In this document: positions 15,698 to 24,084 of the stretch, piece by piece
Layout of the letters: every line of letters begins with the position of its first letter
How positions within the stretch are numbered: the first letter of the stretch is position 1
Assembly: GCA_035541265.1 (NCBI GenBank)
Contig: DATKNQ010000061.1
Coordinates: forward strand, 1-25,629
From: Bog-159 sp035541265
Lineage (GTDB): Bacteria > Acidobacteriota > Terriglobia > Bryobacterales > Bryobacteraceae
Length of the DNA: 25,629 nucleotides
Direction: 5' to 3'
Notes under the pieces: generated by a model
Databases searched by the model: none
What the model was told of the DNA's origin: nothing
What the model saw: the letters and a program-made list of their open reading frames with translations, nothing else
Translations under genes and position numbers: made by a program

Positions 15698-15720
15698 CGG
15701 CCGCGCGGGCGCGCTGCCGT
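15697..15720. repeat. GC-rich perfect hairpin after the DoxX-like gene
   Basis: ACGGC-C-GCGCG-GG-CGCGC-T-GCCGT forms two 5-bp stems separated by a single C/T mismatch with a very tight GG turn. It starts on the last base of the stop codon. There is no T-tract on either side, so a classical intrinsic terminator is doubtful; mRNA 3'-end protection or attenuation before the next gene is possible. Confidence 0.5.
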
Positions 15721-15746
15721 GATACGATCCTCTGGGACATACCGAA

Positions 15747-16736
15747 ATGCGATTTTCTGTGGCACTTTGGCTGGCCTTGTCGTTGGCGGGTTGGGCCGCC
15801 GCCGAACCGGTGCGGATCATCTTCGACACGGACATGGGCAATGACGTGGACGACGCACTCGCGCTGGCCGAGTTGCACGCGTTCGAAAGCCGCGGCGAGG
15901 CACGCCTGCTTGCGGTTACGATCACCAAGGACAACCGCTGGGCTCCGGTGTTCGTCGACCTGCTGAACACTTACTACGGCCGTCCGGATATCCCCATCGG
16001 CATGGTGAAACACGGCAAGACTCCAGACGGCGGAAACTACACCCGCGCGGTCGCTACGATGCAAGGCGCAGATGGCGCTCCGCTGTACCGGCATGCGATC
16101 ACCGAGCAAAGCGATCTACCCGACGCCGTGCTGTTGCTACGCAAGACGCTGGCGGCGCAAGCGGACGCGAGCGTGGTGATCGTGCAGGTAGGCTTCAGCA
16201 CCAATCTGGCGCGGCTGCTCGATTCCCAGCCGGACGATTTCAGTCCGCTCTCGGGACGCGAACTGGCCGCGCGCAAGGTTCGGCTGGTGTCGATCATGGG
16301 CGGGGAATTCCGCGCGGGGCGCCACACCGAATACAACATCGTCATGGATATTCCGGCCGCGCAAAAGCTTTTTCGCGAGTGGCCCGGCGAGATCGTAACC
16401 AGCGCGTTCGACATCGGCGAGAGCATCCAATACCCAGCCGGCAATATCGCCGCGGACTTCCGCTACCGTGCGCACCATCCGCTGGCCGACGCCTACCGCG
16501 CCTACCGGCACATGCCTTACGATGAGCCGCTCTGGGACCCCACCGCGGCCCTGTATGCGGTACGCCCGGATCGTGGTTACTTCAGCACTTCGCCCACCGG
16601 ACAGATCATGGTGGATAGCCAAGGCGTCACGACCTTCACCCCGGGCGCATCCGGCAAGCAGCGGTATCTGATTGTGGACGACGCGCAGCGCGCGCGTATC
16701 CGCGAAGCTATCTCGATGTTGGTGAGCGAACCGTAG
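15747..16736 (+). CDS. Exported nucleoside hydrolase-like protein (IUNH family)
   Basis: A 329-residue protein with a signal peptide (residues 1-19, ending in AWAAAE-like sequence). The mature N-terminus carries the calcium-binding, catalytic aspartate cluster of inosine/uridine-preferring nucleoside hydrolases: FDTDMGNDVDDALAL with D27, D29, D33, D35 and D36. This two-residue-longer form is seen in exported bacterial members rather than in the classical DTDPGxDD enzymes. It probably cleaves an N-glycosidic bond of a nucleoside or related ribosyl compound in the periplasm; substrate unproven. It follows the DoxX-like gene after a 49-bp gap containing a hairpin. The ribosome site is weak. Confidence 0.83.
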   Translation: MRFSVALWLALSLAGWAAAEPVRIIFDTDMGNDVDDALALAELHAFESRGEARLLAVTITKDNRWAPVFVDLLNTYYGRPDIPIGMVKHGKTPDGGNYTRAVATMQGADGAPLYRHAITEQSDLPDAVLLLRKTLAAQADASVVIVQVGFSTNLARLLDSQPDDFSPLSGRELAARKVRLVSIMGGEFRAGRHTEYNIVMDIPAAQKLFREWPGEIVTSAFDIGESIQYPAGNIAADFRYRAHHPLADAYRAYRHMPYDEPLWDPTAALYAVRPDRGYFSTSPTGQIMVDSQGVTTFTPGASGKQRYLIVDDAQRARIREAISMLVSEP

Positions 16737-16749
16737 CCGGAGCGGCGCC

Positions 16750-19011
16750 TCAGTCTCCGGCGAGTATGGCGGCCGCATCGAGCACGCGGCGCGTCATGCG
16801 GGCCAGTTGCTCGGGCGTGAATGGCTTGGCGATGAAATAGGCACCCGCGCTCTCGATCTGGGGCGCGAGCGACGCTTCGGGCATCCCGGACATACAGATG
16901 ACCGGTAAGCCGGGGCGCATTTGCCGCAGCCGAGCGGCGAACTCCCCCAGCGGCATGCCGGGCATCATGACGTCGCGAATCAGCAATTGCGGCGAAGCGA
17001 CGCCTTCGCGGATCGCGGCCAACGCGGCTTCTGAAGTTGTGCAAGTGGTGGCCCGGTAGCCGTAACGCGCCAGAGAAGCGGCCACGAATGCGGCGACCTC
17101 CGGCCGGTCATCTACCACCATTACGGCTTCGCTGCCGCTGGTAGCGCCGGACTTGGCCCCGCCCGGCGCTTCGGGCGCACACCCTGCGGCTTCCCCGGCC
17201 GGCAGGAAGACGCTGAACACGCTGCCTTGCCCGGGACGGCTATCCACGCGAATCTGGCCGTCGCTCTGCTTGATGATGCCGTAGGCCATCGAAAGCCCCA
17301 AGCCCGTGCCCGCCGATCGCGTGGTGAAGTACGGATCGAAAATGTGTTCGAGCACGCCGGGATCAATGCCCGAGCCGCTATCTTCAACTTCGATTTTCAC
17401 AAACTCGCCGGCGCCGCCGGCAGGCGCTTCTTGGGGACCGGCCAACGCCGTGCGCACCACAATGCGGCCGGGCCCGTCGATCGCCTGCCGGGCATTGAGC
17501 ACCAGGTTCATCAACACCTGTTCGATCTGCGCCGCGTCGGCCCGTACCGGTAGCGAGGCCGGACATAACTCGTAACGCAGGTCCGCGCCGCCATCCACGA
17601 GTTTGTCGAGCGCCCCGCGCATGGAGTTGATGAGCGCGTTGACGTCGAAGGTCGACGCATGCAGCGCTTGCCGCCGGCCGAACGCGCGCAGGCGGTCGGT
17701 AATGGCGGCGGCCCGCCGCGCCGCAGTCAGGATTTCACTGATCGACTGGCGCAAGCCGGGGCTCAGGTTGTCGTCCAGAGCCAAGGAAGCGTAGCCCATC
17801 ATGATGGTCAGCAGGTTGTTGAAGTCATGCGCTATGCCGCCCGCCAGCCGGCCCAGGGCCTCCTGCCGTTGCGCCTGGCGCAATTCCTCTTCCAAGCGCA
17901 GATGTGGCCGCAAATCGCGCGCAATTAATCCGGTCGCAGCGGGCTCTCCGTCGCGCGGCTCCAGGGAAAATGAACCGACCATTACGGGGATGCTCTCGCC
18001 GGTGACCCGGTTCCGCCACTCCGACTGTCCCTTCCACGCGCCGGCACCGGCGATGGCATCATCCATTTGTGTGCGCATGGGATCGTCCACGCGGATGCCG
18101 CACACTTCATCGAAAGCCTTCACGAAAAGCGATGGGATCTCATCGGCGGCGTAGCCGAGCAGATTCGCCGCGGCACAGTTGAGGTAGCGCAACTGCCCGG
18201 ATGAGACCACCAGAATCGCGTCGCGGCTGCGCTCGACCAGTTGCGCCAGGCGGCTGCGCTCGGTCTGCGCGGCCTGCAATTCATGAAGCGCTTCGCGCGC
18301 GCGGCGTTCGGAGCGCTCCGCGCTCTCGGTGAGCAGGAGGCCGGCGCCAATGCTCATCAGGATCCAGACCGCCGAGTTCGAGATGAAGGTGGACAGCGCG
18401 AACCGATCCAGGTCGATGTTACTTTCCGCGCCGCGCAGCGCCCACGTCGTGGAACCATACCACGACCAGGCACGCATCAGGTTTAGCACGGCGAAAGCAC
18501 CCCAGGCTCCCGCCGTAACCAGGGCGCCGGTCAGCCGCTGCCGCCGGCCGTATCTGGCGAAAGCCGCGGCCGCCACCAGACTGGCCAACCCGTAGAAGAC
18601 ATACCTGGGAATATTGTAGATGCGCAAAGCGTCTGAAAGATCGACTGGATAGGGCAGGGCCGCCACGAAAGTCGCAACTGCGGCGGTAACTCCTAACAGG
18701 TAGAGTGCGGCGATCCAGTAGCGCGACGGCGTCCGTCCGCGCATCAGCGCCAGGCCGGTGAGAGCTATGGTAGGAGGAACGATGAATCCCAACAGCGAGA
18801 CGCACAGCCTCTGTAGCACGCTGCCCGAGGGATAGTCGAACGTGATCCAGAGCGAGGCGACAAAGACAGAATGCGCGATCCAGGAACCGGAAAACCAGCG
18901 CAACCAGGCTTCTCGTGACACACGCCGGTAATAGAATTCGAGCAAACAAACGAGTAGCCAGGAAAATGCGGTTTGCGTCGCCAGGCTGGCGTGCGCGAGC
19001 ATCCGGAACAC
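16750..19011 (-). CDS. Hybrid sensor histidine kinase: membrane sensor, PAS, HisKA, HATPase, receiver
   Basis: A 753-residue protein starting at GTG 19011 with AAGGAG seven bases upstream. The first 235 or so residues contain about seven hydrophobic helices (membrane sensor of no recognised family), followed by a coiled coil (about 240-275), a PAS domain (about 265-385), HisKA with H395 in GGIAHDFNNLL, and HATPase_c with the N box (LVLNARQAI), G1 (DSGSGID) and G2 (GTGLGLSMAYG). A C-terminal receiver domain has the acceptor D680 in LIRDVMMPGMPL. No separate response regulator or phosphotransfer gene is adjacent, so the output partner is elsewhere. Signal unknown. The neighbour at 15747 ends 13 bp away on the opposite strand, so the kinase gene stands alone. 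Confidence 0.92.
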   Translation of the reverse strand: MFRMLAHASLATQTAFSWLLVCLLEFYYRRVSREAWLRWFSGSWIAHSVFVASLWITFDYPSGSVLQRLCVSLLGFIVPPTIALTGLALMRGRTPSRYWIAALYLLGVTAAVATFVAALPYPVDLSDALRIYNIPRYVFYGLASLVAAAAFARYGRRQRLTGALVTAGAWGAFAVLNLMRAWSWYGSTTWALRGAESNIDLDRFALSTFISNSAVWILMSIGAGLLLTESAERSERRAREALHELQAAQTERSRLAQLVERSRDAILVVSSGQLRYLNCAAANLLGYAADEIPSLFVKAFDEVCGIRVDDPMRTQMDDAIAGAGAWKGQSEWRNRVTGESIPVMVGSFSLEPRDGEPAATGLIARDLRPHLRLEEELRQAQRQEALGRLAGGIAHDFNNLLTIMMGYASLALDDNLSPGLRQSISEILTAARRAAAITDRLRAFGRRQALHASTFDVNALINSMRGALDKLVDGGADLRYELCPASLPVRADAAQIEQVLMNLVLNARQAIDGPGRIVVRTALAGPQEAPAGGAGEFVKIEVEDSGSGIDPGVLEHIFDPYFTTRSAGTGLGLSMAYGIIKQSDGQIRVDSRPGQGSVFSVFLPAGEAAGCAPEAPGGAKSGATSGSEAVMVVDDRPEVAAFVAASLARYGYRATTCTTSEAALAAIREGVASPQLLIRDVMMPGMPLGEFAARLRQMRPGLPVICMSGMPEASLAPQIESAGAYFIAKPFTPEQLARMTRRVLDAAAILAGD

Positions 19012-19182
19012 GACGCGTCTCCTTATAACAAGGATAACCGGCTTCTTGCAAAATTTGGGGTTAAATTAGGTTGAATTCCGAGAATAAAAGTTACTGTTTC
19101 GAAAGTGTTTCTGCGGATATAAACCACAAGACGGTTGCGCGGAATCGGGGGAATAGCCGATATTAAATCCTTGAACCACCGC

Positions 19183-20220
19183 ATGCACTATCGCGCCGGC
19201 TGGCTGACCCTGTTGGCGGCGCCCATGCTGTTCGCCCAGGGCTGGCTCGCGCAGCCGGGTGGCACCAACGCTTCTTTGCGTGGCGTGAGCGCCGTGAGCG
19301 TGAAAGTAGCATGGGCCAGCGGGACTGGAGGCACGTACCTGCGGACGGTGGACGGCGGGTCGACCTGGCACGCTGCGGTAGTGCCGGGGGCGGCGGACCT
19401 GGATTTCAGAGGCATCCGCGCCCTCGACAGCCGCACCGCCTGGCTGATGAGCAGCGGTCCGGGCGCCACGTCGCGAGTGTACAAGACCACGGACGCCGGC
19501 CGGCACTGGACGATGCTGCTCACCAATCCGGATGCGGGCGGGTTCTTCGATGCCATCGCGTTTTGGGACGCGCGCAACGGAATTCTGCTGGGTGATCCGG
19601 TGGGGGGGCACTTCGCCATCTTTACTACGACGGATGGCGGCCATCATTGGCGGCGGCGAGTGACGCCCGCGGCGCTGCCGAACGAGGGCTCGTTTGCGGC
19701 CAGTAACTCATGCCTCGTGGCCGCCGGCGCGCGCGAGGTCTGGTTCGCTACGGGTGGACCTTCGGGCGCGCGCGTGTTCCACTCGGCGGATCGTGGGAGG
19801 AGCTGGGAGGCAGCCGAGACTCCCCTCCGGCACGATGGCGCCGCAGCGGGAGTTTTCTCGCTTGCATTTGCGGACACCCTGCACGGGTTCGCCGCCGGCG
19901 GGGATTACAGTAAGCCCCGCGAATCGACGGGCAACATCGCGATCACGGAAGACGGCGGGCGAACCTGGACTACGCCGTCTGGCGGTCCCGGCGGCTACCG
20001 GTCGGCGGTCGCGTTCCTGGCGAAGCTGAAATCCTGGGTGGCGGTGGGCGCCTCCGGCTCGGATATTTCACGCGATGGCCAGAGCTGGAGCAAGTTCGAT
20101 CGCGGCGCCTACAACGCACTCGGCGTATCGCCCGACGGCACGGCCTGGGCCGTTGGTCCTGGCGGCCGGATCGGTCTATTCACGATACACGACCAGGAAG
20201 AGCCGGCGGAACGGAAATAG
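19183..20220 (+). CDS. Exported Asp-box beta-propeller protein (Ycf48/BNR-like)
   Basis: A 345-residue protein with a signal peptide (MHYRAGWLTLLAAPMLFAQG). Six Asp-box motifs of the form S/T-x-D-x-G-x-x-W are visible at about residues 55, 103, 148, 200, 254 and 296 (for example TVDGGSTW, TTDAGRHW, TTDGGHHW, TEDGGRTW), indicating a six- or seven-bladed propeller similar to Ycf48 and sialidase-like proteins. No sialidase active-site arginine triad is apparent, so a binding or scaffold role is likelier than catalysis. The ATG at 19183 is chosen for the signal peptide; an upstream TTG at 19135 is a poorer option. The 3' end overlaps the opposite-strand methyltransferase gene by 45 bp. Confidence 0.78.
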   Translation: MHYRAGWLTLLAAPMLFAQGWLAQPGGTNASLRGVSAVSVKVAWASGTGGTYLRTVDGGSTWHAAVVPGAADLDFRGIRALDSRTAWLMSSGPGATSRVYKTTDAGRHWTMLLTNPDAGGFFDAIAFWDARNGILLGDPVGGHFAIFTTTDGGHHWRRRVTPAALPNEGSFAASNSCLVAAGAREVWFATGGPSGARVFHSADRGRSWEAAETPLRHDGAAAGVFSLAFADTLHGFAAGGDYSKPRESTGNIAITEDGGRTWTTPSGGPGGYRSAVAFLAKLKSWVAVGASGSDISRDGQSWSKFDRGAYNALGVSPDGTAWAVGPGGRIGLFTIHDQEEPAERK

Positions 20221-20967
20221 CACGCCACCGGCTGGACGCGGCGCAAAATGCGGACGGAGCCTGGCAAGATAATCGGCCATGAAGCGCTCGCGGTCCACAT
20301 CGGTTTCGAGGGCCTCGAGGAACGGGCGCAAGCCGCTACCGCGGTACCACTCCACAATGGCTGCGGCGTCCGGCAGGATGTGCAGATACTCGGTGGCCCA
20401 CAGTTCGAGGCGCGCCGCAGCCGGGGCCAGGATGTCGTAATAAAACTCGATTTCGTGGTGATGCCACTCGCGCAGCCGGCCAACCGGGAAGAAGCGGCTC
20501 CAGGTAGGCGACGCGGCCGTTTCGCGCATCAGGCGGTGTGGAAGCGCGTCGATGTTCCCGGGGATCTGCACCGCGAAGGCGCCACCCGGAGCCACGCGCG
20601 AGAAGAGCGCCGGATAAATACGGGCGTGGTCTTCAACCCACTGCAAGGCCGCATTCGAGAAGACCACGTCAAATTGCCCGCTGGCATCGGCGGCCCACTC
20701 CGTAATGCCGCCGGTGCACCAATGTTGGCGGTCAGTATCGGGCCATTCGCGGCGCGCCCGTTCGATCATCTCGGGGGAACTATCCAGCCCTGTGATCTCG
20801 GCTTGGGGCCAGCGGGCGCGTAACACCGCGGTGCTGTTGCCCGGCCCGCATCCCAAATCGATCACTCGCCGCACATCCGCTACGGCGATGCGCGCCGCCA
20901 GGTCGCGGCAAGGCTGCGTGCGCTCGCCAGCGAATTTCAAGTATTGATGCGGATTCCAGCCGGACAT
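20176..20967 (-). CDS. tam: Trans-aconitate 2-methyltransferase
   Basis: A 263-residue class I SAM-dependent methyltransferase. The N-terminus MSGWNPHQYLKFAGER matches the start of E. coli Tam (MSDWNPSLYLHF), which fixes the start at 20967 rather than the longer frame to 21072. Motif I is VIDLGCGPGNST (residues 35-46), then GLDSSPEMIERAR and FDVVFSNAALQWVEDH as in Tam. Tam methylates trans-aconitate, an inhibitory by-product of the citrate cycle, in the cytoplasm. Length is close to the 252 residues of E. coli Tam. The gene lies 34 bp downstream of the subtilase gene on the same strand but with no functional link, and converges on the Asp-box gene. Confidence 0.87.
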   Translation of the reverse strand: MSGWNPHQYLKFAGERTQPCRDLAARIAVADVRRVIDLGCGPGNSTAVLRARWPQAEITGLDSSPEMIERARREWPDTDRQHWCTGGITEWAADASGQFDVVFSNAALQWVEDHARIYPALFSRVAPGGAFAVQIPGNIDALPHRLMRETAASPTWSRFFPVGRLREWHHHEIEFYYDILAPAAARLELWATEYLHILPDAAAIVEWYRGSGLRPFLEALETDVDRERFMADYLARLRPHFAPRPAGGVLFPFRRLFLVVYRE

Positions 20968-21001
20968 CTTCCGACTGTAACGCGATTCCCACTCCGGCGG
21001 T

Positions 21002-22777
21002 CTATTGGTCGCCGTCGTCCGCCGAGAATGCCGCAATATCGGAAGAAGGCAGGATGGAAGTGCCCCAAACAATATTCGTGGGACTCACCCAGGCTGCGCC
21101 GGCTCCAGCCCAGGGAATGGGGTACCCAAGGAGGGAACTGCCACTGATCACGGTCGTTCCCCACACGATGTTGGTTCCCCACACGATGTTACTACCCCAA
21201 ACGATATTCGTGCCCCAGACGATGTTAGTACCCCACACGATGTTGTTAGCGAACTCCAGGGTAACCTGGCCGGTGAATGGGTTGATCAGGGCCATCGGCG
21301 AGATCGCTTCCGCACTGACCAGGTCGGTGTTAGCCAGGGCGGCTGTCACATTCACCTGCCCCGCTCCCACGGTGAAGATATCGGAGATGTTGCTGTAGAG
21401 TAACCGATAGACAGAATCCTGCGCGCTCGTGTATAACGGAAACATCTTGTTGGCCGTCTTCATCAACCTGGCTTTTATCTGGTCGGGCGTCAGCGCAGGA
21501 CTCTTTTGAATCATGAGCGCGGCCGCGCCGCTCACCACCGCCGCAGCCATGCTCGTACCGCTCAGACAGAAATACTTAGTCGACGTCCCGGATGCGGAAC
21601 CGGCCTCATAGTAGGAGTTGGGCGTCAGCGTGGAGGGATAAGTCAGGGCGAGTGTGTTGTTCGGGGCCATCAACGAGACGATGTTATTGCCCGGCGCGAC
21701 CAGGTCGGGCTTCGCGACGTGATCGATGGAGGTAGGCCCATCCGAGCTGTAGCTGGCGATTGTGTCACCGGAGACGTTGGTCGAGCCGTGCGCATTGGTG
21801 GCGCCCACCGTAATAACGTAAGGGTCGTTTCCGGGCGCTGCAATGGTGCCGTAGAGGGGCAGGCCGCCAGCGACGTTTCGCCCATAATTCCCGGCCGCCA
21901 CGACCACCACGATACCGTTGCTCCAGGCTGATTCGACCGCCTGGCAAAGCGGATCGACCGTGTAGCTCTCGTACACTGGCCGGCCCAGCGATAAGTTGAT
22001 GACGCGGATGTTATAGGTGCTCTTCAAAGCAATGGCTTGGTCGATGGCCGCAATGACATTGCTGTCGGTTCCCGACCCGTTCTGATCCAGAACCTGCAGG
22101 TTAATCAGGTTCACGTTAGGCGCCATGCCCGTGAATGTGCGGGTAAAGCCGAAACCCGTGGAATCCTTGCCGTTCGATCCGATAATGCCGGCCACATGCG
22201 TACCGTGGCCGTAGAAGTCGCTTCCGCTCATGCCCGGCACGAAGCTCTGGCTGTAAACGATGCGGGAGCCGCGGCCGTTGGACACTGTCAGGTCGTCGTG
22301 CGCATAGATACCGCTATCGATGACAGCAACCCCGATACCGGAGCCGTTCCAGCCGGACTGCCAGGCCGAGTTAGCTCCCACCGTCTGAGTGGTCACATCC
22401 AGGTTGGCGGCCACTGTGCGATTCCGCGAAATGTAGGTAACCAGCGAGCTGTTTACGACGGCCTTGATCTGCGCCGGGGTGAGACTTACATCCAGCGCCC
22501 TCACGTGCCGGAAACGGCGATGCACCTGAGCGGCCGGGAAGGCTTGCACATCCGAATCCGTGGGTACTCGCTGGAACTGCACGATGACATCGATGGTGCC
22601 GCTCCCACCCGCTTGCTGGAGGTCGCCCGAGAGCTTGGAACCCGCTATGGCGATGCCGGCGAGGGCGAGGAATGCGAGCACAAAGACCGCGGTGCGGTAC
22701 AGACCGCCCCATACGGCGTGCCCGGGAAAAGGCTGCGGTGCACAGCCGGCAAAATCGCGATCGACTGAAGATAACAT
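21002..22777 (-). CDS. Exported subtilisin-like serine protease (S8) with NIVWG-repeat tail
   Basis: A 591-residue protein starting at ATG 22777 with AGGAGAG nine bases upstream. A hydrophobic export segment lies at about residues 28-46, then an I9-like propeptide (IDVIVQFQRVP to about residue 115). The catalytic triad is D154 (AVIDSG), H191 (YGHGTHVAGI) and S409 (LSGTSMAAAVVSGAAAL), with the oxyanion Asn in VVAAGNYG. The protease domain ends near residue 480. The C-terminal tail contains five consecutive six-residue units NIVWG(T/S) at residues 512-541 and one further unit at 568-573. The protein is likely secreted and self-processed. The role of the tail is unknown. An upstream in-frame start (to 22891) lacks support. 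Confidence 0.93.
   Translation of the reverse strand: MLSSVDRDFAGCAPQPFPGHAVWGGLYRTAVFVLAFLALAGIAIAGSKLSGDLQQAGGSGTIDVIVQFQRVPTDSDVQAFPAAQVHRRFRHVRALDVSLTPAQIKAVVNSSLVTYISRNRTVAANLDVTTQTVGANSAWQSGWNGSGIGVAVIDSGIYAHDDLTVSNGRGSRIVYSQSFVPGMSGSDFYGHGTHVAGIIGSNGKDSTGFGFTRTFTGMAPNVNLINLQVLDQNGSGTDSNVIAAIDQAIALKSTYNIRVINLSLGRPVYESYTVDPLCQAVESAWSNGIVVVVAAGNYGRNVAGGLPLYGTIAAPGNDPYVITVGATNAHGSTNVSGDTIASYSSDGPTSIDHVAKPDLVAPGNNIVSLMAPNNTLALTYPSTLTPNSYYEAGSASGTSTKYFCLSGTSMAAAVVSGAAALMIQKSPALTPDQIKARLMKTANKMFPLYTSAQDSVYRLLYSNISDIFTVGAGQVNVTAALANTDLVSAEAISPMALINPFTGQVTLEFANNIVWGTNIVWGTNIVWGSNIVWGTNIVWGTTVISGSSLLGYPIPWAGAGAAWVSPTNIVWGTSILPSSDIAAFSADDGDQ
21156..21245 (-). repeat. Five tandem 18-bp units encoding NIVWG(T/S) in the subtilase tail
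   Basis: Units at 21156, 21174, 21192, 21210 and 21228 each encode Asn-Ile-Val-Trp-Gly plus Thr or Ser. The first two units (21156-21191) differ at one base only; the others differ mostly at third codon positions while the peptide is kept. A single further copy is at about 21060-21080. Phase with the reading frame is exact, so this is a coding repeat and not an intergenic one. Confidence 0.9.
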
Positions 22778-22925
22778 TTTGGCGTTCTCTCCTGATGGCG
22801 CGGATGGGTGGTGGTTCGAGGTTCCTGGATCCGCGCGGCCAGTTATATCGCAATGTGAATGCCACTGCGGCCGGCGCCTAAGTGATTGCAATGTGGATGA
22901 CGAGCGGGCCGGCGAAGGGCGGGAA

Positions 22926-22966
22926 GTGACAGGCGTGTCACCCCCGGGGCGCCAACAGTGTCACCC
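22926..22966. repeat. GTGACA/TGTCAC palindrome and GTGTCACCC direct repeat
   Basis: In the 197-bp gap 22778-22974, upstream of the subtilase and downstream of the small membrane protein gene, GTGACA (22926-22931) and TGTCAC (22936-22941) form a 6-bp inverted repeat around GGCG. GTGTCACCC occurs at 22935-22943 and again at 22958-22966, 23 bp apart. This could be a regulator-binding site for the subtilase promoter, or a weak terminator of the transaldolase operon. No other feature is evident in the gap. Confidence 0.35.
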
Positions 22967-22974
22967 GCGAAGCA

Positions 22975-23352
22975 TCAGCCGAGGCCTTGCAATCCGCTCC
23001 ACTCCTCCGCCAGCACGATGGAGTTTGCCGGATTGCGCGGGTCGTATTTCACCAGCGCCGGGCCGAAAAACGAGTGATCGGAAGGCAGAAACTCATGGAG
23101 CTTGGAGATATCCTGTGAGGCGGTGTACTCTACACCGCGCACGGCATAGGAATAGAGCAGCAGATCGCCGCGGATCTCGAGCAGGTTGGCGTCGCCCATC
23201 TTGCCGAGTGCAACCAGCATCGCGCGGCGGCGGCGCTCCTTCTCGTCCGGAGAGACCCGTGAGTGTCGCCAGGCGCGCACGGCGATTGCGACGAGGAGAA
23301 TGATGAGGACGCACAACAGCGCCGCAGTGACGACCTCAGCCGCTTGGTACAC
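22975..23352 (-). CDS. Small one-TM protein of unknown function
   Basis: A 125-residue protein starting at GTG 23352, 12 bp after the transaldolase stop, so probably in the same operon. Residues 5-29 form one transmembrane helix (VVTAALLCVLIILLVAIAV), followed by a basic, charged linker (SPDEKERRRR) and a soluble domain of about 80 residues ending with ALVKYDPRNPANSIVLAEEW. The last part is loosely like DUF3592 domains, which often have a Y-D-P-x-N/D-P segment; this is a weak resemblance. The ribosome site is poor. Function unknown and no link to transaldolase is apparent. Confidence 0.65.
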   Translation of the reverse strand: MYQAAEVVTAALLCVLIILLVAIAVRAWRHSRVSPDEKERRRRAMLVALGKMGDANLLEIRGDLLLYSYAVRGVEYTASQDISKLHEFLPSDHSFFGPALVKYDPRNPANSIVLAEEWSGLQGLG

Positions 23353-23364
23353 CTTCGATAAGGG

Positions 23365-24027
23365 CTAGCCCGCGACCGGAGCTTCCTGGAACACCTTGGC
23401 CCAATCCGCCAGGAACTGTGCCAGGCCCTTTTCCGTGAGCGGATGGTTGAAGAGCATGTCCAGCACCTTGAACGGCATGGTCGCGATATGCGCGCCGGCG
23501 CTGGCGGAATCCACGACATGCGTGGGGGAGCGCAGCGAAGCCGCCAACACCTGGGTCGGGAAACCGTGGATCTTGTAGATCTGCGTGATGCTCCGGATCA
23601 ACTCCATTCCAGTCCAACCGATGTCGTCCAGGCGGCCGACGAATGGACTCACGATGTAGGCGCCGGCTTTGGCAGCCAGCAGCGCCTGCGCAGGCGAAAA
23701 GCACAGTGTGACATTGACCCGGATGCCTTCCCGGCTCATTGTGGAGGTCGCCTTGATGCCGTCCCGCGTCAGCGGGCATTTCACCACGATGTTCTTGTGA
23801 ATGCGCGCGAGCTGACGGCCTTCCCGGATCATCTCCCCCGCTTCTGTAGAGACCACTTCAGCGCTGACATCGCCGTCCACGATGTCGCAGATCATCCGGA
23901 CCTGATCTTCCAGCGGCCGCCCTTCCTTAGCGATCAGCGTCGGGTTGGTAGTCACTCCATCGACAATGCCCCAACTCGCGCCTTTCTTTAGCTCGTCCAG
24001 GTTGGCGGTGTCCAGAAAAAACTTCAC
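23365..24027 (-). CDS. Transaldolase (TalC/FSA-like small subfamily)
   Basis: A 220-residue TIM-barrel enzyme of the small transaldolase/fructose-6-phosphate aldolase subfamily. The N-terminal MKFFLDTANLDELKK and GVTTNPTLIAKEG are signature segments, and K83 in IVVKCPLT is the Schiff-base lysine. Residue 129 in VSPFVGRLDD is Phe; in this superfamily Phe at the equivalent site goes with transaldolase, whereas Tyr goes with fructose-6-phosphate aldolase. It would therefore move a dihydroxyacetone unit in the non-oxidative pentose phosphate pathway. The start is GTG 24027, supported by GGAGGGAG eight bases upstream; an extended -10 promoter lies just before that. A small membrane protein gene follows after 12 bp. 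Confidence 0.93.
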   Translation of the reverse strand: MKFFLDTANLDELKKGASWGIVDGVTTNPTLIAKEGRPLEDQVRMICDIVDGDVSAEVVSTEAGEMIREGRQLARIHKNIVVKCPLTRDGIKATSTMSREGIRVNVTLCFSPAQALLAAKAGAYIVSPFVGRLDDIGWTGMELIRSITQIYKIHGFPTQVLAASLRSPTHVVDSASAGAHIATMPFKVLDMLFNHPLTEKGLAQFLADWAKVFQEAPVAG

Positions 24028-24054
24028 GTTTTAGCTCCCTCCAGGTTCTAACGG

Positions 24055-24063
24055 ATTATACCA
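24055..24063 (-). promoter_or_regulatory. Extended -10 promoter of the transaldolase gene
   Basis: On the minus strand TGGTATAAT (24063-24055) combines a perfect -10 box with the TGn extension, which can substitute for a good -35 box; none is visible at the usual spacing. Transcription would start near 24048, about 20 bases before the GTG at 24027, leaving the ribosome site GGAGGGAG intact in the leader. Confidence 0.6.
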
Positions 24064-24084
24064 TTGGCCAGATACGGTCCGGGA

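Noticed and set aside
19012..19182. Promoters in the AT-rich gap between the hybrid kinase and the Asp-box gene
   Set aside because: Several TATAA-like strings exist, but none pairs with a plausible -35 box at proper spacing without cutting into the kinase ribosome site.
21156..21245. Short regular repeats resembling a mini-CRISPR or VNTR
   Set aside because: The units are contiguous, without spacers, exactly in the subtilase reading frame, and vary mostly at silent positions; they are a coding repeat.
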